NCBI GenBank assembly: GCA_039029535.1
Contig: JBCCFW010000201.1
Location: 1 to 13,132, forward strand
From: JBCCFW01 sp039029535
GTDB lineage: Bacteria > Acidobacteriota > JBCCFW01
Direction of reading: 5' to 3'
Length of the DNA: 13,132 nucleotides
The translations under genes were made by a program, and so were the position numbers. How positions within the stretch are numbered: the first letter of the stretch is position 1; each line of letters begins with the position of its first letter. The notes beneath the pieces were generated by a model. The model worked only from the letters and a program-made list of their open reading frames with translations, was not told the origin of the DNA and did not search any database. Of this stretch, positions 1-8,100 are shown one piece after another.

Positions 1-1
1 G

Positions 2-901
2 TTCAAGGCCGCCAAGAACGAGGTCGAGGTCGCCGGCATTCGCACTTGTCACGTCCGCGACGGCGCCGCGCTCGTCCGCTTCTTCCACTGGCTCGAGAAG
101 CAGGTCGCCGCCGGCGCGGAGATCAGCGAGATCGGCGCGGCCGATCAGCTCGAACAGTTCCGTAGCGAGGGCGAGCACTTCCAAGGGCTCTCGTTCCCGA
201 GCATCTCGGCCTTCGCCAGCCACGGCGCCCTGCCGCACTACCGGCCGCTGCCCGACGAGGAAGGCCATCGCGTCATCGACGGGAGCTCGCTCTACCTCCT
301 CGACTCGGGTGCGCAGTACCTCGACGGCACCACCGACGTCACCCGCACCGTGTGCTTCGGCGAGCCGACGGCCGAGCAGGTCGCGCGCTTCACCGAGGTG
401 CTGCGTGGTCACGTCGCTCTGGCGCGGGTGACCTTCCCGCGTCGCACCGACGGCAAGCAGCTCGACGTGCTCGCCCGGCTCCCGCTCTGGGAGACCGGCC
501 ACGACTACGGTCACGGCACGGGTCACGGCGTCGGCGCCTACCTCAACGTGCACGAGGGACCGCAGGGCATCAGCCCGAAGTCCCGCGACATCGCGCTCCA
601 GCCGGGGATGGTGCTGTCGAACGAGCCCGGGTACTACCTCGAGGGTGACTTCGGCATCCGCACCGAGAACCTGGTCATCGTGGAGACCCGCGACGACCAC
701 GGTCAGGACGGCAACGACTTCCTCGGCTTCGAGACGGTGACCCTCGCTCCCATCGACCGGAAGCTCATCGACGTCGACGCGCTCCTGCCGGGCGAGCGCG
801 CGTGGCTCGACGCGTATCACGCCGACGTCCGAGCGAAGCTCTCGCCGCTGCTGAACGACGAGGTCCGCACTTGGCTCGAGGCGGCGACCGAGCCCCTGTA
901 G
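2..901 (+). CDS. Xaa-Pro aminopeptidase (M24 family), C-terminal part
   Basis: The gene enters from the left edge; 299 residues and the stop are visible, about the second half of the usual ~600-residue aminopeptidase P. The family is a dinuclear metal enzyme that removes the N-terminal residue from peptides with proline in position 2. The visible part starts just before the KNEVE...RDGAALVRFFHW helix that opens the M24 'pita-bread' domain. All five metal ligands expected are present (numbering from the first visible residue): Asp101 in LLDSGAQY, Asp112 in TTDVTRT, His175 in GTGHGVG, Glu208 in SNEPGYY and Glu222 in RTENL. The second conserved histidine (VHEGP) is also there. No signal peptide can be judged because the N-terminus is missing. 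The next gene starts 19 bases after the stop on the same strand, so co-transcription is likely. The assignment is firm; exact peptide specificity is inferred from the family. Confidence 0.93.
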   Translation, partial: FKAAKNEVEVAGIRTCHVRDGAALVRFFHWLEKQVAAGAEISEIGAADQLEQFRSEGEHFQGLSFPSISAFASHGALPHYRPLPDEEGHRVIDGSSLYLLDSGAQYLDGTTDVTRTVCFGEPTAEQVARFTEVLRGHVALARVTFPRRTDGKQLDVLARLPLWETGHDYGHGTGHGVGAYLNVHEGPQGISPKSRDIALQPGMVLSNEPGYYLEGDFGIRTENLVIVETRDDHGQDGNDFLGFETVTLAPIDRKLIDVDALLPGERAWLDAYHADVRAKLSPLLNDEVRTWLEAATEPL

Positions 902-920
902 TCGTCGGTCGGTCCAGGCC

Positions 921-1907
921 ATGAGCGAGCGTCTCGCCTTCGTCACCGGAGGCACGGGCTTCGTCGGCGCGGCGGTCATCCGCGCGCTGTGCGCGGAGGG
1001 CACGCGGGTGCGCGCGCTCGTGCGTCCGGGCTCGGACCGCAGCAACCTCGCCGAGCTCGACGTCGAGCTGGTCGAGGGCGACCTGTCGTCCCGGGAGGCC
1101 CTGCTCGCGGGGATGACCGGCTGCGACGAGGTCCATCACTGCGCGGCGCTCTACGCCTTCTGGTCGGCAGACCCCGCCGAGTTCATCGAGAGCAACGTCG
1201 AGGGCACGCGACGCATCATTCAGGAGGCCGTCGAGGCGAAGGTGTCCCGCTTCGTGCACTGCAGCTCGGTCGCGACGGTCGCCCCCATCCGGGGGAAGGC
1301 GGCGACCGAGGACTCGCAGGCCGACCCCGACAAGGCGCCCGGCCCCTACAAGCGGAGCAAGATCCTCTCCGAGCACGAGGCCTTGCGCCTGGCTGGCGAG
1401 GGCGCGCCGGTGGTGGTGGTCAATCCAGCGGCTCCGGTCGGTCCCGGCGACATCAAGCCCACGCCCACCGGCCAGATGGTCCTCGACTTCCTCGAGGGTC
1501 GGATGCCCGCCTTCGTCGACACGAGCCTCAACGTCGTGGACGTGGACGACGTCGCGCGCGGTCACCTGCTCGCCGCGCGGAAGGGTCGGGTCGGCGAACG
1601 CTACATCCTCGGGGGCGAGAACCTGACTCTCGAAGAGATCCTCGGGCTGCTCGCCGAAGCCAGCGGTCGCAAGGCGCCGACCTTGTGCCTTCCGCACTGG
1701 GTCCCGGAGATGGTCGCGCGTTTCTCCGAAGCCTGGGCCAAGGTGTCGGGCCGACCGCCCCGCGTCGCCTTGGAGTCGGCGCGGCTCGCCCGTCACCACA
1801 TGCGCTTCGACGACACCAAGGCCCGCGAGGAGCTCGGGCACTCCTCCCGCCCGGCCCGCGAGGCCCTGACGCGGGCGGTGGAGTGGTTCACGCGTGATGT
1901 CGGCTGA
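921..1907 (+). CDS. hpnA: Hopanoid-associated sugar epimerase-like NAD(P)-dependent protein (HpnA family)
   Basis: A 328-residue extended short-chain dehydrogenase/epimerase. It has the N-terminal Rossmann nucleotide loop GGTGFVG (residues 10-16), the SSV strand with candidate catalytic Ser115/116, and the YxxxK pair Tyr143/Lys147 in PYKRSK. Features typical of the HpnA subgroup rather than generic epimerases are RPGSDRSNL after beta-2, NPAAPVGPGDIKPTPTGQ, the VVDVDDVARGHLLA stretch and RYILGGENLTL. HpnA genes are usually found with squalene/hopene synthesis genes and are proposed to act on the hopanoid side chain or its sugar. No other hopanoid gene is in this window, so the role here is inferred from the family alone. 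The start ATG follows a weak Shine-Dalgarno. The last 11 bases overlap the next gene, suggesting translational coupling. Confidence 0.85.
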   Translation: MSERLAFVTGGTGFVGAAVIRALCAEGTRVRALVRPGSDRSNLAELDVELVEGDLSSREALLAGMTGCDEVHHCAALYAFWSADPAEFIESNVEGTRRIIQEAVEAKVSRFVHCSSVATVAPIRGKAATEDSQADPDKAPGPYKRSKILSEHEALRLAGEGAPVVVVNPAAPVGPGDIKPTPTGQMVLDFLEGRMPAFVDTSLNVVDVDDVARGHLLAARKGRVGERYILGGENLTLEEILGLLAEASGRKAPTLCLPHWVPEMVARFSEAWAKVSGRPPRVALESARLARHHMRFDDTKAREELGHSSRPAREALTRAVEWFTRDVG

Positions 1908-2712
1908 AGCGCCCCACGAGCCGATGGAGAAGAGAGGCATGCTGCACGTCCTCGGAGCGATCGCCCTGCTCGTCCTCGGCTGGGCGACCCTCCTCTTCTT
2001 CGCGCAGCGTCAGCTTCTCTTTCCTGCCCCCCCAGCCCCCGTGGCTCCCCCGCCTCTACCGACCGACGCCGAGCGCGTCGAGCTCGGACCCGACGCGGTC
2101 GAGGCCTTCTACTTTCCACCCCGCGGAACGACGCCCGGCCCCGTCGTCGTCTACACCCACGGCAACGGCGAGCTCATCGACTACTCGGTCCGCGAGGTCG
2201 AGGACCGACGACAGCGAGGGCTCGGGCTGCTCCTCGTCGAGTACCCGGGCTACGGTCGCTCGGGCGGACGACCGAGTGAGGCGAGCATCACGACGACCAT
2301 GCTCGCGGCCCACGACTTCCTGACCCAGCGTCCCGAGGTCGACGCCGCGCGCATCGTCGCCCACGGACGCTCGCTCGGCGGCGGCGCCGCCTGCGTGCTC
2401 TCGCGTCACCGGCCGCTGGCCGCGCTCGTGCTCGAGTCGACCTTCACCAGCGTGCGGGCCTTCGCCCCTCAGTTCGGGATGCCGGGCTTCCTCGTCCGTG
2501 ATCCCTTCGACAACCTCGGGGCAGTGAAGGTCTTCGACGGACCGATCCTCCTGATCCACGGTGACCATGACGAGGTCATCCCACCCTCGCACGCCACCGA
2601 GCTCGCCGACGCCATCGGCGGCGAGGTGCAGTGGCTGCCCTGTGGTCACAACGACTGTCCGCCACCGTGGTCGAGGATCGAGACCTTCCTGTCCGAGCAC
2701 GACTTGCTCTGA
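1897..2712 (+). CDS. Membrane-anchored alpha/beta hydrolase (serine hydrolase)
   Basis: A 271-residue protein with an N-terminal transmembrane anchor (about residues 15-37, LHVLGAIALLVLGWATLLFF) followed by RQLLFP and a proline-rich linker, then a BEM46/ABHD13-like alpha/beta hydrolase domain. An oxyanion-type THGNGE motif, nucleophile Ser159 in GRSLGG, Asp225 in HDEVIP and His251 in CGHND form a complete catalytic triad, so it should be active. The substrate is unknown; esterase or thioesterase activity is typical. The catalytic domain probably faces the periplasm. Start choice is uncertain: GTG 1894 or ATG 1897 overlap hpnA. ATG 1939, 14 codons in, has the best Shine-Dalgarno (GGAGA, 8 bases upstream) and would start right at the anchor. 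It is the last gene of the left plus-strand unit and converges on the slipin gene. Confidence 0.87.
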   Translation: MSAEAPHEPMEKRGMLHVLGAIALLVLGWATLLFFAQRQLLFPAPPAPVAPPPLPTDAERVELGPDAVEAFYFPPRGTTPGPVVVYTHGNGELIDYSVREVEDRRQRGLGLLLVEYPGYGRSGGRPSEASITTTMLAAHDFLTQRPEVDAARIVAHGRSLGGGAACVLSRHRPLAALVLESTFTSVRAFAPQFGMPGFLVRDPFDNLGAVKVFDGPILLIHGDHDEVIPPSHATELADAIGGEVQWLPCGHNDCPPPWSRIETFLSEHDLL

Positions 2713-2714
2713 CG

Positions 2715-2765
2715 AAAAAAAGCCGCCCGACCGGCCCCGGACGATGCCGGGGCAGGCCGGACGAC
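2715..2765 (-). terminator. Strong intrinsic terminator of the slipin gene
   Basis: Read on the minus strand, a hairpin of about 18 pairs forms around loop CATCGT: inner stem GCCCCGG/CCGGGGC, one T.C mismatch, then CCGGCC/GGTCGG and GTCGT/GCGGC with a few G-U pairs. It is followed directly by seven T residues (2721 down to 2715). It lies two bases beyond the stop of the convergent hydrolase gene. It may also slow plus-strand polymerase but lacks a T tract in that direction. Its position argues that the slipin coding region must end upstream of 2765. Confidence 0.85.
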
Positions 2766-2855
2766 GTGCTCCCTCCCGCGCTCCCACGCACGCGACCGGC
2801 CTCGGTCTCCCGTGGGGGTTGCTCGGGGATCGGGAGCACCAGGGTCTCCCCCCTG

Positions 2856-4029
2856 TCATCCATTGCTGGCACGCGCTAGAGCTGCGAGCAGCTCGCTGGT
2901 GCGTGCCGACCTCGATCTTCGGCAGGACACCCTCGCCGACGACCAGGTTCACCGTGCCGACCCTCTCAGCCAGCTCGGCGTAAGCCTCCAACTCCTTCAA
3001 ACGCTGAAGGACCGGATGGTCCGCCATGACCTGCGCCGTCTGGGCCAGCGAGCGCGTGGCGGCCGCCTCCTCACGTCGGGTGATGACGTTGGCCTCGGCC
3101 TCCTTGCGCGCCTCGATGACCCGGTTGAGCAACTCACGCATCTCGCCGGGAAGGACCAGGTCCTTCACGACGACACGCTCGACCACGAGACCGACCGCCT
3201 CGGCCCGGGCTCGGACCTCGGCGAGCAGCCCCTCGGTCAGCGCGACGCGATCGGCGAGCAGCTCGTCCAGGGACCGCGAGGTCACCGCCTCGCGGGCGGC
3301 GACCTGCACGGCCAGGTAGAGCACCTCGTCCGCATCCTGCGCCGTGCCCACGAGACGCCGGGCGTCGGCCACGTGGTACTCGGCCGCCAGGTTGAGCCGC
3401 AGGCTCACGCGGTCGGAGGTCATGACCTCCTGGGCGTTCACCTTGAGCTGACGCTGACGCAGGTCGACGGTCGTGTAGCGCACGTCGTTCTCGACTCGCC
3501 ACGCGGCGTGACGACCCGGACCGAGCTCGGCGTCGACGACCCCATCGACGAGACGCAAGGCCACCGCACCCTGGGGCACGGTCGTCTCCACGTAGTCGGT
3601 GGACGGGACGAGACGCACGAGCTCACGCGCCAGCGGCGCCGTCTCGACGCCCGAGACGTCGACGATCTCCACGTCGATCGCCTTCTCCACGTGGACGTGA
3701 CCGTTCACGCGCCGACGGCTCGTCGCCACGGTCCAGATCGCGTGCTCGCCGTGACCCAGCCACAGCACCGGCACCCCGGCCCGACGCACGAGCGCTCGCT
3801 CGGTGCGACCGAGACGCACGACCTGAACGTCACCGTGCGCGACCAGCGCCAGCTCGTCCGGCCGCAGCCGTGCGAGGAGCACGTCGGTGTCGTGGTGGGT
3901 CACCGTCAGCGGACCCGGCCAACGCCAGAGCCGATGGACGCCCTCACCGAGGTACCGCACCGGTCGACTCCGTCGCGTGACGAGGACGCGCTCGCCCGGC
4001 GCGACCTCGATTCGCTTGCTGAGAATCAT
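2856..4029 (-). CDS. Slipin / SPFH (Band 7) domain protein with an apparent C-terminal frameshift
   Basis: About 390 residues of real protein. The N-terminal part has no membrane helix but three similar beta modules, each carrying an LGxGxHxxW motif (LGEGVHRLW ~27-35, LGHGEHAIW ~91-99, LGPGRHAAW ~169-177). The SPFH domain follows (about 185-300: KVNAQEVMTSDRVSLRLNL ... VVKDLVLPGEMRELLN). Next is a charged helical/coiled-coil stretch (EARKEAEANVITRREEAAATRS). The family forms oligomeric scaffolds on membranes. The ATG has a good Shine-Dalgarno (AAGGAG, about 8 bases upstream). The open frame continues to 2056, through the terminator and antisense to the whole hydrolase, which is implausible. 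Skipping one base near 2905-2915 gives a natural ending ELLAALARASNG and stop TGA at 2858-2856, before the terminator. The end given here assumes that shift. Confidence 0.83.
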
Positions 4030-4233
4030 GACTCTCTCCTTCCTATCCGAAGCAACTCGCCCATGGAAGAGGTGCCGGCCGCTCCCGCTTCGCGGTCACC
4101 GTCCCTCCGTCGTCTCTCGCCGCGTCCGCGGTGACGGGTCGTCGCTCCGATGGACCCGTCCACGAGCGACACGTCGCTGGTGAACGAATTGATCGAAGCG
4201 AGGACGTCGTCCCGGTGACGGGAACGAGGAGAC

Positions 4234-4254
4234 GACCGGTTCGGCGAACCGGTC
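4234..4254 (-). terminator. Perfect inverted repeat downstream of tRNA-Phe
   Basis: GACCGGTT and AACCGGTC flank a five-base centre, forming an 8-bp (10-bp with the centre) GC-rich hairpin that begins 14 bases beyond the encoded CCA of the tRNA. A smaller hairpin CCCG-GTGA-CGGG lies just beyond it (4211-4222). There is no T tract, so it may act as a tRNA processing or weak termination structure rather than a classic intrinsic terminator. The remaining spacer to the slipin start (4030-4210) shows no gene. Confidence 0.5.
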
Positions 4255-4267
4255 ACGGCCGACACCT

Positions 4268-4343
4268 TGGTGTGGATGAGGGGATTCGAACCCCCGACCG
4301 ACAGGTCTTCAGCCTGTTGCTCTACCTGCTGAGCTACGTCCGC
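4268..4343 (-). tRNA. tRNA-Phe (anticodon GAA)
   Basis: A 76-base tRNA with encoded CCA. D arm GCTC-AGCAGGTA-GAGC, anticodon arm ACAGG-CTGAAGA-CCTGT (five pairs, anticodon GAA, G37), a five-base variable loop, and T arm GGGGG-TTCGAAT-CCCCT are all canonical. The discriminator base is A. The acceptor stem is odd: 5' GCGGACG against 3' CATCCAC leaves C.A mismatches at pairs 2-71 and 6-67, while the other five pairs are Watson-Crick. It may still be functional (A+.C pairs, or base editing), or it may be an early-decay copy. Identity as a phenylalanine tRNA is clear from the anticodon; functionality is less certain. Confidence 0.9.
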
Positions 4344-4625
4344 GTTCTCGAATCTCTCGAGTTGCCTCGTGGCACTTGCCCGACCTTCACGCGCTCGATC
4401 GACGACCAAGCCCAGCCCGCAGCGACACCTGGAAGCTCCAGGCGCACCGGGAGGGCTGCCACGCCGAGCGCAGCCGAGCAAAGTCTTCTTCTGTTTGGTT
4501 TGGAGTGAACGGATGTGGTGAATGACGACGAAACGGACGGGTGCACGAGGCCCGCCTCCGCAGGGCTCATGCCGACTCCCTCCGCCGGCACGAGAACCCG
4601 TCACGTCGACACGGGACTCGTCTGA
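4344..4625. other. Intergenic stretch upstream of tRNA-Phe, no gene seen
   Basis: About 280 bases between the tRNA 5' end and the terminator hairpins of the next minus-strand gene. No open frame here has a convincing ribosome site or family resemblance. A short A/T-richer patch occurs around 4480-4520. The tRNA promoter should lie in the first ~60 bases (minus direction), but I could not pick convincing -35/-10 hexamers. Confidence 0.5.
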
Positions 4626-4653
4626 CCCCCGTCACTCAGGTGAGCGACGGGGG
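4626..4653 (-). terminator. Hairpin (distal terminator)
   Basis: CCCCCGTC at 4626-4633 pairs with GACGGGGG at 4646-4653. After one A.C mismatch, CTCA pairs with TGAG across a GG centre. No T tract follows on either strand. It sits directly beyond the terminator at 4665-4696, so a backup terminator for minus-strand transcription is the simplest reading. Confidence 0.45.
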
Positions 4654-4664
4654 GCTAGGACGCG

Positions 4665-4696
4665 AAAAGGGCCGGTCCCTTGCGGTTCCGGCCCTT
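4665..4696 (-). terminator. Intrinsic terminator of the small gene
   Basis: Perfect 9-bp stem AAGGGCCGG / CCGGCCCTT with a 12-base loop, followed on the minus strand by TT completing a run of four T residues. It lies 46 bases beyond the stop of the 54-codon gene at 4742-4906, closing a transcript of roughly 265 bases from the predicted start site. Confidence 0.65.
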
Positions 4697-4705
4697 CCGA
4701 CGAGT

Positions 4706-4738
4706 GCAGCTTCGAGGCTGCGTGCTGAGTGACTCAGC
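4706..4738 (-). other. Two adjacent hairpins in the 3' untranslated region of the small gene
   Basis: GCAGC-TTCGAG-GCTGC (4706-4721) and the palindrome GCTGAGT-G-ACTCAGC (4724-4738) lie back to back between the small ORF stop and its terminator. The second begins only 3 bases after the stop codon. They add to the terminator hairpins to give an unusually structured 3' end for so short a gene. Function unknown. Confidence 0.5.
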
Positions 4739-4741
4739 GGG

Positions 4742-4906
4742 TCATCGGAGGACCGTCCCTTCCACGCCGGCGTCGGTGCCCCTGGGGGATCCGAGGCCGT
4801 CCAAGAGGGAGATCGCATTCGCGTCGGCAGGGCAGACCATCGCCTGGTGCCAGGGCGTGCTCGCCTTGGCCGCCGGACGGGCTGGACTGTCGTGTCTCGG
4901 GAACAT
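4742..4906 (-). CDS. Small protein of unknown function (54 residues)
   Basis: I do not recognise this protein. It begins MFPRHDSPARPAAKAS and ends AGVEGTVLR. It is hydrophilic, has no membrane helix or signal peptide, and has a single cysteine (VCPADAN). Several lines support it as a real gene. The ATG is preceded by GAGGAGG four bases away. About four fifths of third codon positions are G or C, as in neighbouring genes. A sigma-70-like promoter lies at the right distance upstream (4935-4963), giving a leader of about 22 bases. A terminator follows at 4665-4696. The frame is open further upstream to 5020, but that would place the start ahead of the predicted promoter. It is a free-standing gene between the terminators of the large cytochrome gene and the tRNA. 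The RNA itself could also be the functional product. Confidence 0.6.
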   Translation of the reverse strand: MFPRHDSPARPAAKASTPWHQAMVCPADANAISLLDGLGSPRGTDAGVEGTVLR

Positions 4907-4934
4907 GGGACCTCCTCTCGGAGCAAGAGACGGG

Positions 4935-4963
4935 AATGTAAGACAGGCACGCAATGAGGTCAA
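4935..4963 (-). promoter_or_regulatory. Sigma-70-type promoter of the small gene
   Basis: On the minus strand, TTGACC (4963-4958) is followed after exactly 17 bases by TACATT (4940-4935). These match five of six and four of six of the consensus hexamers. The predicted start site is near 4928, about 22 bases before the ATG at 4906. The surrounding sequence is A/T-richer than the coding DNA on either side. Confidence 0.65.
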
Positions 4964-5057
4964 GCCCACACTTTGATTTCGATGACATTGCGAGCCTTCA
5001 CGGGGCATTGCGGCACGCAAGCCAGCCCTCTCGCAGGCGCTGCCCGAACAAACACGA

Positions 5058-5090
5058 GGCCCCGAACTGTTGTTCGAACAGCTCGGGGCC
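5058..5090 (-). terminator. Terminator of the propeller-cytochrome gene (second hairpin)
   Basis: GGCCCCGA / TCGGGGCC forms an 8-bp stem that continues through CTGTT/AACAG after a small internal mismatch. On the minus strand it is followed by TCGTGTTTGTTC, a T-rich but interrupted tail. It is 39 bases beyond the stop of the large gene. Confidence 0.7.
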
Positions 5091-5097
5091 CCAAGAC

Positions 5098-5120
5098 TCG
5101 TCTCACCCGGGGTGAGACGA
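5098..5120 (-). terminator. Terminator of the propeller-cytochrome gene (first hairpin)
   Basis: Perfect 10-bp stem TCGTCTCACC / GGTGAGACGA with a three-base loop, starting 8 bases after the stop codon of the large gene. No T tract directly follows; together with the hairpin at 5058-5090 it forms a tandem terminator. Confidence 0.6.
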
Positions 5121-5128
5121 CGGCACGT

Positions 5129-8100
5129 TCACTCGCAGTTCATCGGGTCGGTCGCCTCGAGGACGAGCTGGACCCAGCCGTCATTGCCGCCGACCTTCTC
5201 GCTCTGGCCATCACCATTGACGACCCACGCGTAGTGGTTGTTCCACGCATGGGGGTCGAACACGCCGGTGAGATCGGCCGTCTGCGACACGTGATGCGTG
5301 CTGGCGCCCGGATTGCCGACGTCGCGGAAGTCGATGTCGGTGAGTCCCTGCATGATGTGGCTGGGCACGCCCGAAGCGGGGGTCCAATCGGGCCTTCCGG
5401 CCATCATCCGGAAGATGACCAGGGGATCGAGCTCGACTGCCGTCTCCCAGATCGGCGTCGCCTCTGCCGTCGCCATGCGCTCGTCCGTCGGATGGAGCGG
5501 CAGCTCGAGGTGCACCATCTCGAGACCCGGAAGGAGCTCGCCGGAGACCGGATCGAGCGGCGACGCCAGGGTGTTGGGCGCCGGACCCGTGTCGTTGGAG
5601 GGAATGAGCAGGTGGAGCACCGCCCCGTGAACGAGGTCGTCGCCCGCGATCCGGAAGCGCCGCGGCACCACGTGACGGAGGGAGCTGAACCCGAAGATCT
5701 CGGTCCCTCCGCTCGCGAAGAGCAGGCCGAGCTGGTAAGCCCGAATCGTGTGTGAGGTGTTGGGCCTCAACTGCTCGGTCGGCGTCCAGCCAGAGACGAA
5801 CAACGGGACGCATTCGAGCGCCGAGTTGGGAACCGCCGGCTCGAAGGTCAAGTTGGTCGGCGGCGGCAAGGAGATGACGGTGGGGGCCGGCTGGCCGGTG
5901 GGGCTCGCCACCCGACGCTCGCTTCCCAGCGGCGTGGAAGTCACGGTCATCCAGGCAGGACCATGGCCAGCGAGGGTCTCGAGCTCCTGGCGGCTGAATG
6001 ACGGTGACCCGCTACCGAAGACGGTCTCCTCACGATAGCGACGCGGATTGCCGGCTGGATCGGTGGCATCGGAAGAGGGGTCGTAGATCCAGCCCCTCTC
6101 GTGAATCGTCGCGAAGGCAGGGTCCCCGATGCCCATCCGGACCACGAGGCCGGCATTGGCGATGTCCGCCTGATCCTCGGCCAGGTCCCAGTCGGCGGCA
6201 TGGGTACCGACCGTGAAGTTCGTCATCGAGAAGGTTCGGCCCACCACCGGGGCCGTGCCGAAGTCGAACTCGTGCAGGAACTGAGCGAGCCACCCGCCTC
6301 CCGAGGGGCTGAACTGTGACACGAACGCATTGATCGTCTCGTCCGGATTGTCCCCCCCCACGGTAGTACCTCGCACGCCAGCGTGATTGAGGCCTTCGAA
6401 CCCCGTGATCGGCGAGACGGACATGGTGGTCGTGCTGGCGGGCGTGAACCCATTGATCTCGCGACGCGCTTCCTTCTGGAAGAGACCGCGGAGAGCCGCT
6501 CCCTCCATGGGTCGGACTGCCGGATCCTCGGGAGCATTCGGAGGCGTGAAGGTCGAGCCCGTGTCGAAGGGTTGATCCTCGTGGAACCCGGACGGTAACG
6601 AGAGGGTGTTGTCACTGCCCTCGGGCAGGGCGTGGCAATGCGCGCAGGCGGGGTCGACGCCGGGGTTCGCTGGCACGATGTGAAACAGCTTCATGCCGCG
6701 CAGGGCCCCCGAGCCCTGTGTCGGATCGTTGTAGCCCGCCGGCGTTTGGCTCGGGTTCAGCTTTCCCGAGAACTCTCTCGTCTTGAGCTGCTTGGGGTTC
6801 GGCGGATAGTGAATGGAGTTGATGAACTCCTCGAAGACCGCGATCTCGTCATCGTCGAGGATGCGGTCACGGCCGAGGAGCCCCACGAACGCGCCGTTGA
6901 AATCCTGGAAGGTGTTCCGGTCGCCACGCCAGTGGTACGGCGCGTTGGTCACCAGCCGTTGGCTGGTGGTCGTGAGAGGCTGACCCGTGACGGGATCCGT
7001 CGGAGTCAAGTCACCGATCGGAGCGACCTCATGGTTCAGGAGCCCCTGGAGCGACTGGGTCACCATGTAGCGTTTCGGCGCGCCGAAGCGCAGCTCGTTG
7101 TTGAGATTGGGAGGTCCGACGTCGGTCGTGACCACGGTGAGGAGCTGCTCGGGGACGCAGGATGCTCCGGCAAAGGCATCACCGGCATCCATCGCGGTGA
7201 CGTCCCCGTCACAGTCACAGTCACCGACCTCGGACACCTCGATGACGGTGTCCCCATCACAGTCGACACCATTGAGGCAGGTCTCTCCTGCCGTGACGTC
7301 GACGTCGGCGACACCATCGCAGTTGCAGTCACCCACCTCGACCGGATCGATGATGGTGTTCCCGTTGCAATCGAGCCCCTTGACGCCAGGAAGGCCACCA
7401 CTGAGGTCCCAGGCCAAGCCGTCGGTCCGACCGTCGACGTGGCAGCTCGCACAGGAGTCGAAGCCGTTGCCGGAGAGCCGGGCGCTGTACAAGAACTCTC
7501 GGCCTTCCTTGACGTAGTCCGGCGTCGGGTCGTGGAGGTCCCAGGGCCACTCGAGATGGGGCATCGTCGGACCGTTGGGATTGAAGACCGTGATCGAGTT
7601 GGACACGCGATTGAGGATGATGAGACGGTCGGGCTGACCGGACTCCCCTTCCTGCAGGGCGAGACCACGAGGACCGGCCATCGGGCTGGGCTCGGGCACG
7701 ACATCGAAGCTCTCGACCAGCCAATCGTCAGTGTTGGCCCCAGTCAGCGTGACGCGTCCGATTCGGTCGCTCCCGAAAGCCGCGATGAGCACCTGTTTCT
7801 CGCCACTCGCGCTCTCGTGAACGATGATGTCGGTGGGCTGCACCAGAGCCCGACTGCGATCGACCGGCATCTCGGCCCCACTGACGAACATCGCATTGAG
7901 ATCGCGGGACAGGACCGTGGGAGTCGGCGAGCAGGGGTCGGGGATGACGTAGAGGAAGCTCTCGACGAAACCGGTGCTGAGGAGCGAAACGGCGTGCTCA
8001 CCGTGCACGCCGGCCTCGCGGTTCAGCGCCCTGGCACCCACCACGTAGAGCGTGCCTGCATCGTCGAAGGCCATGTTCCAGTTGGTGGTCCCGAGACCAC

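Noticed and set aside
2056..2855. Continuation of the slipin reading frame to a 657-residue protein
   Set aside because: It reads through a near-perfect intrinsic terminator and lies antisense to a hydrolase with an intact catalytic triad; its sequence has no SPFH-like or other family character.
2812..4134. 440-codon plus-strand frame antisense to slipin
   Set aside because: A shadow frame of GC-rich coding DNA, rich in His/Arg/Asp with no recognisable domain, opposite a conserved SPFH domain.
4371..4382. TGGCACTTGCCC resembling a sigma-54 promoter
   Set aside because: The -24 and -12 halves lack the required spacing between GG and GC.
4026..4604. 192-codon minus-strand frame spanning the tRNA and ending on the slipin ATG
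   Set aside because: It translates straight through tRNA-Phe and has no ribosome site or family resemblance; the ATGA overlap with slipin appears accidental.
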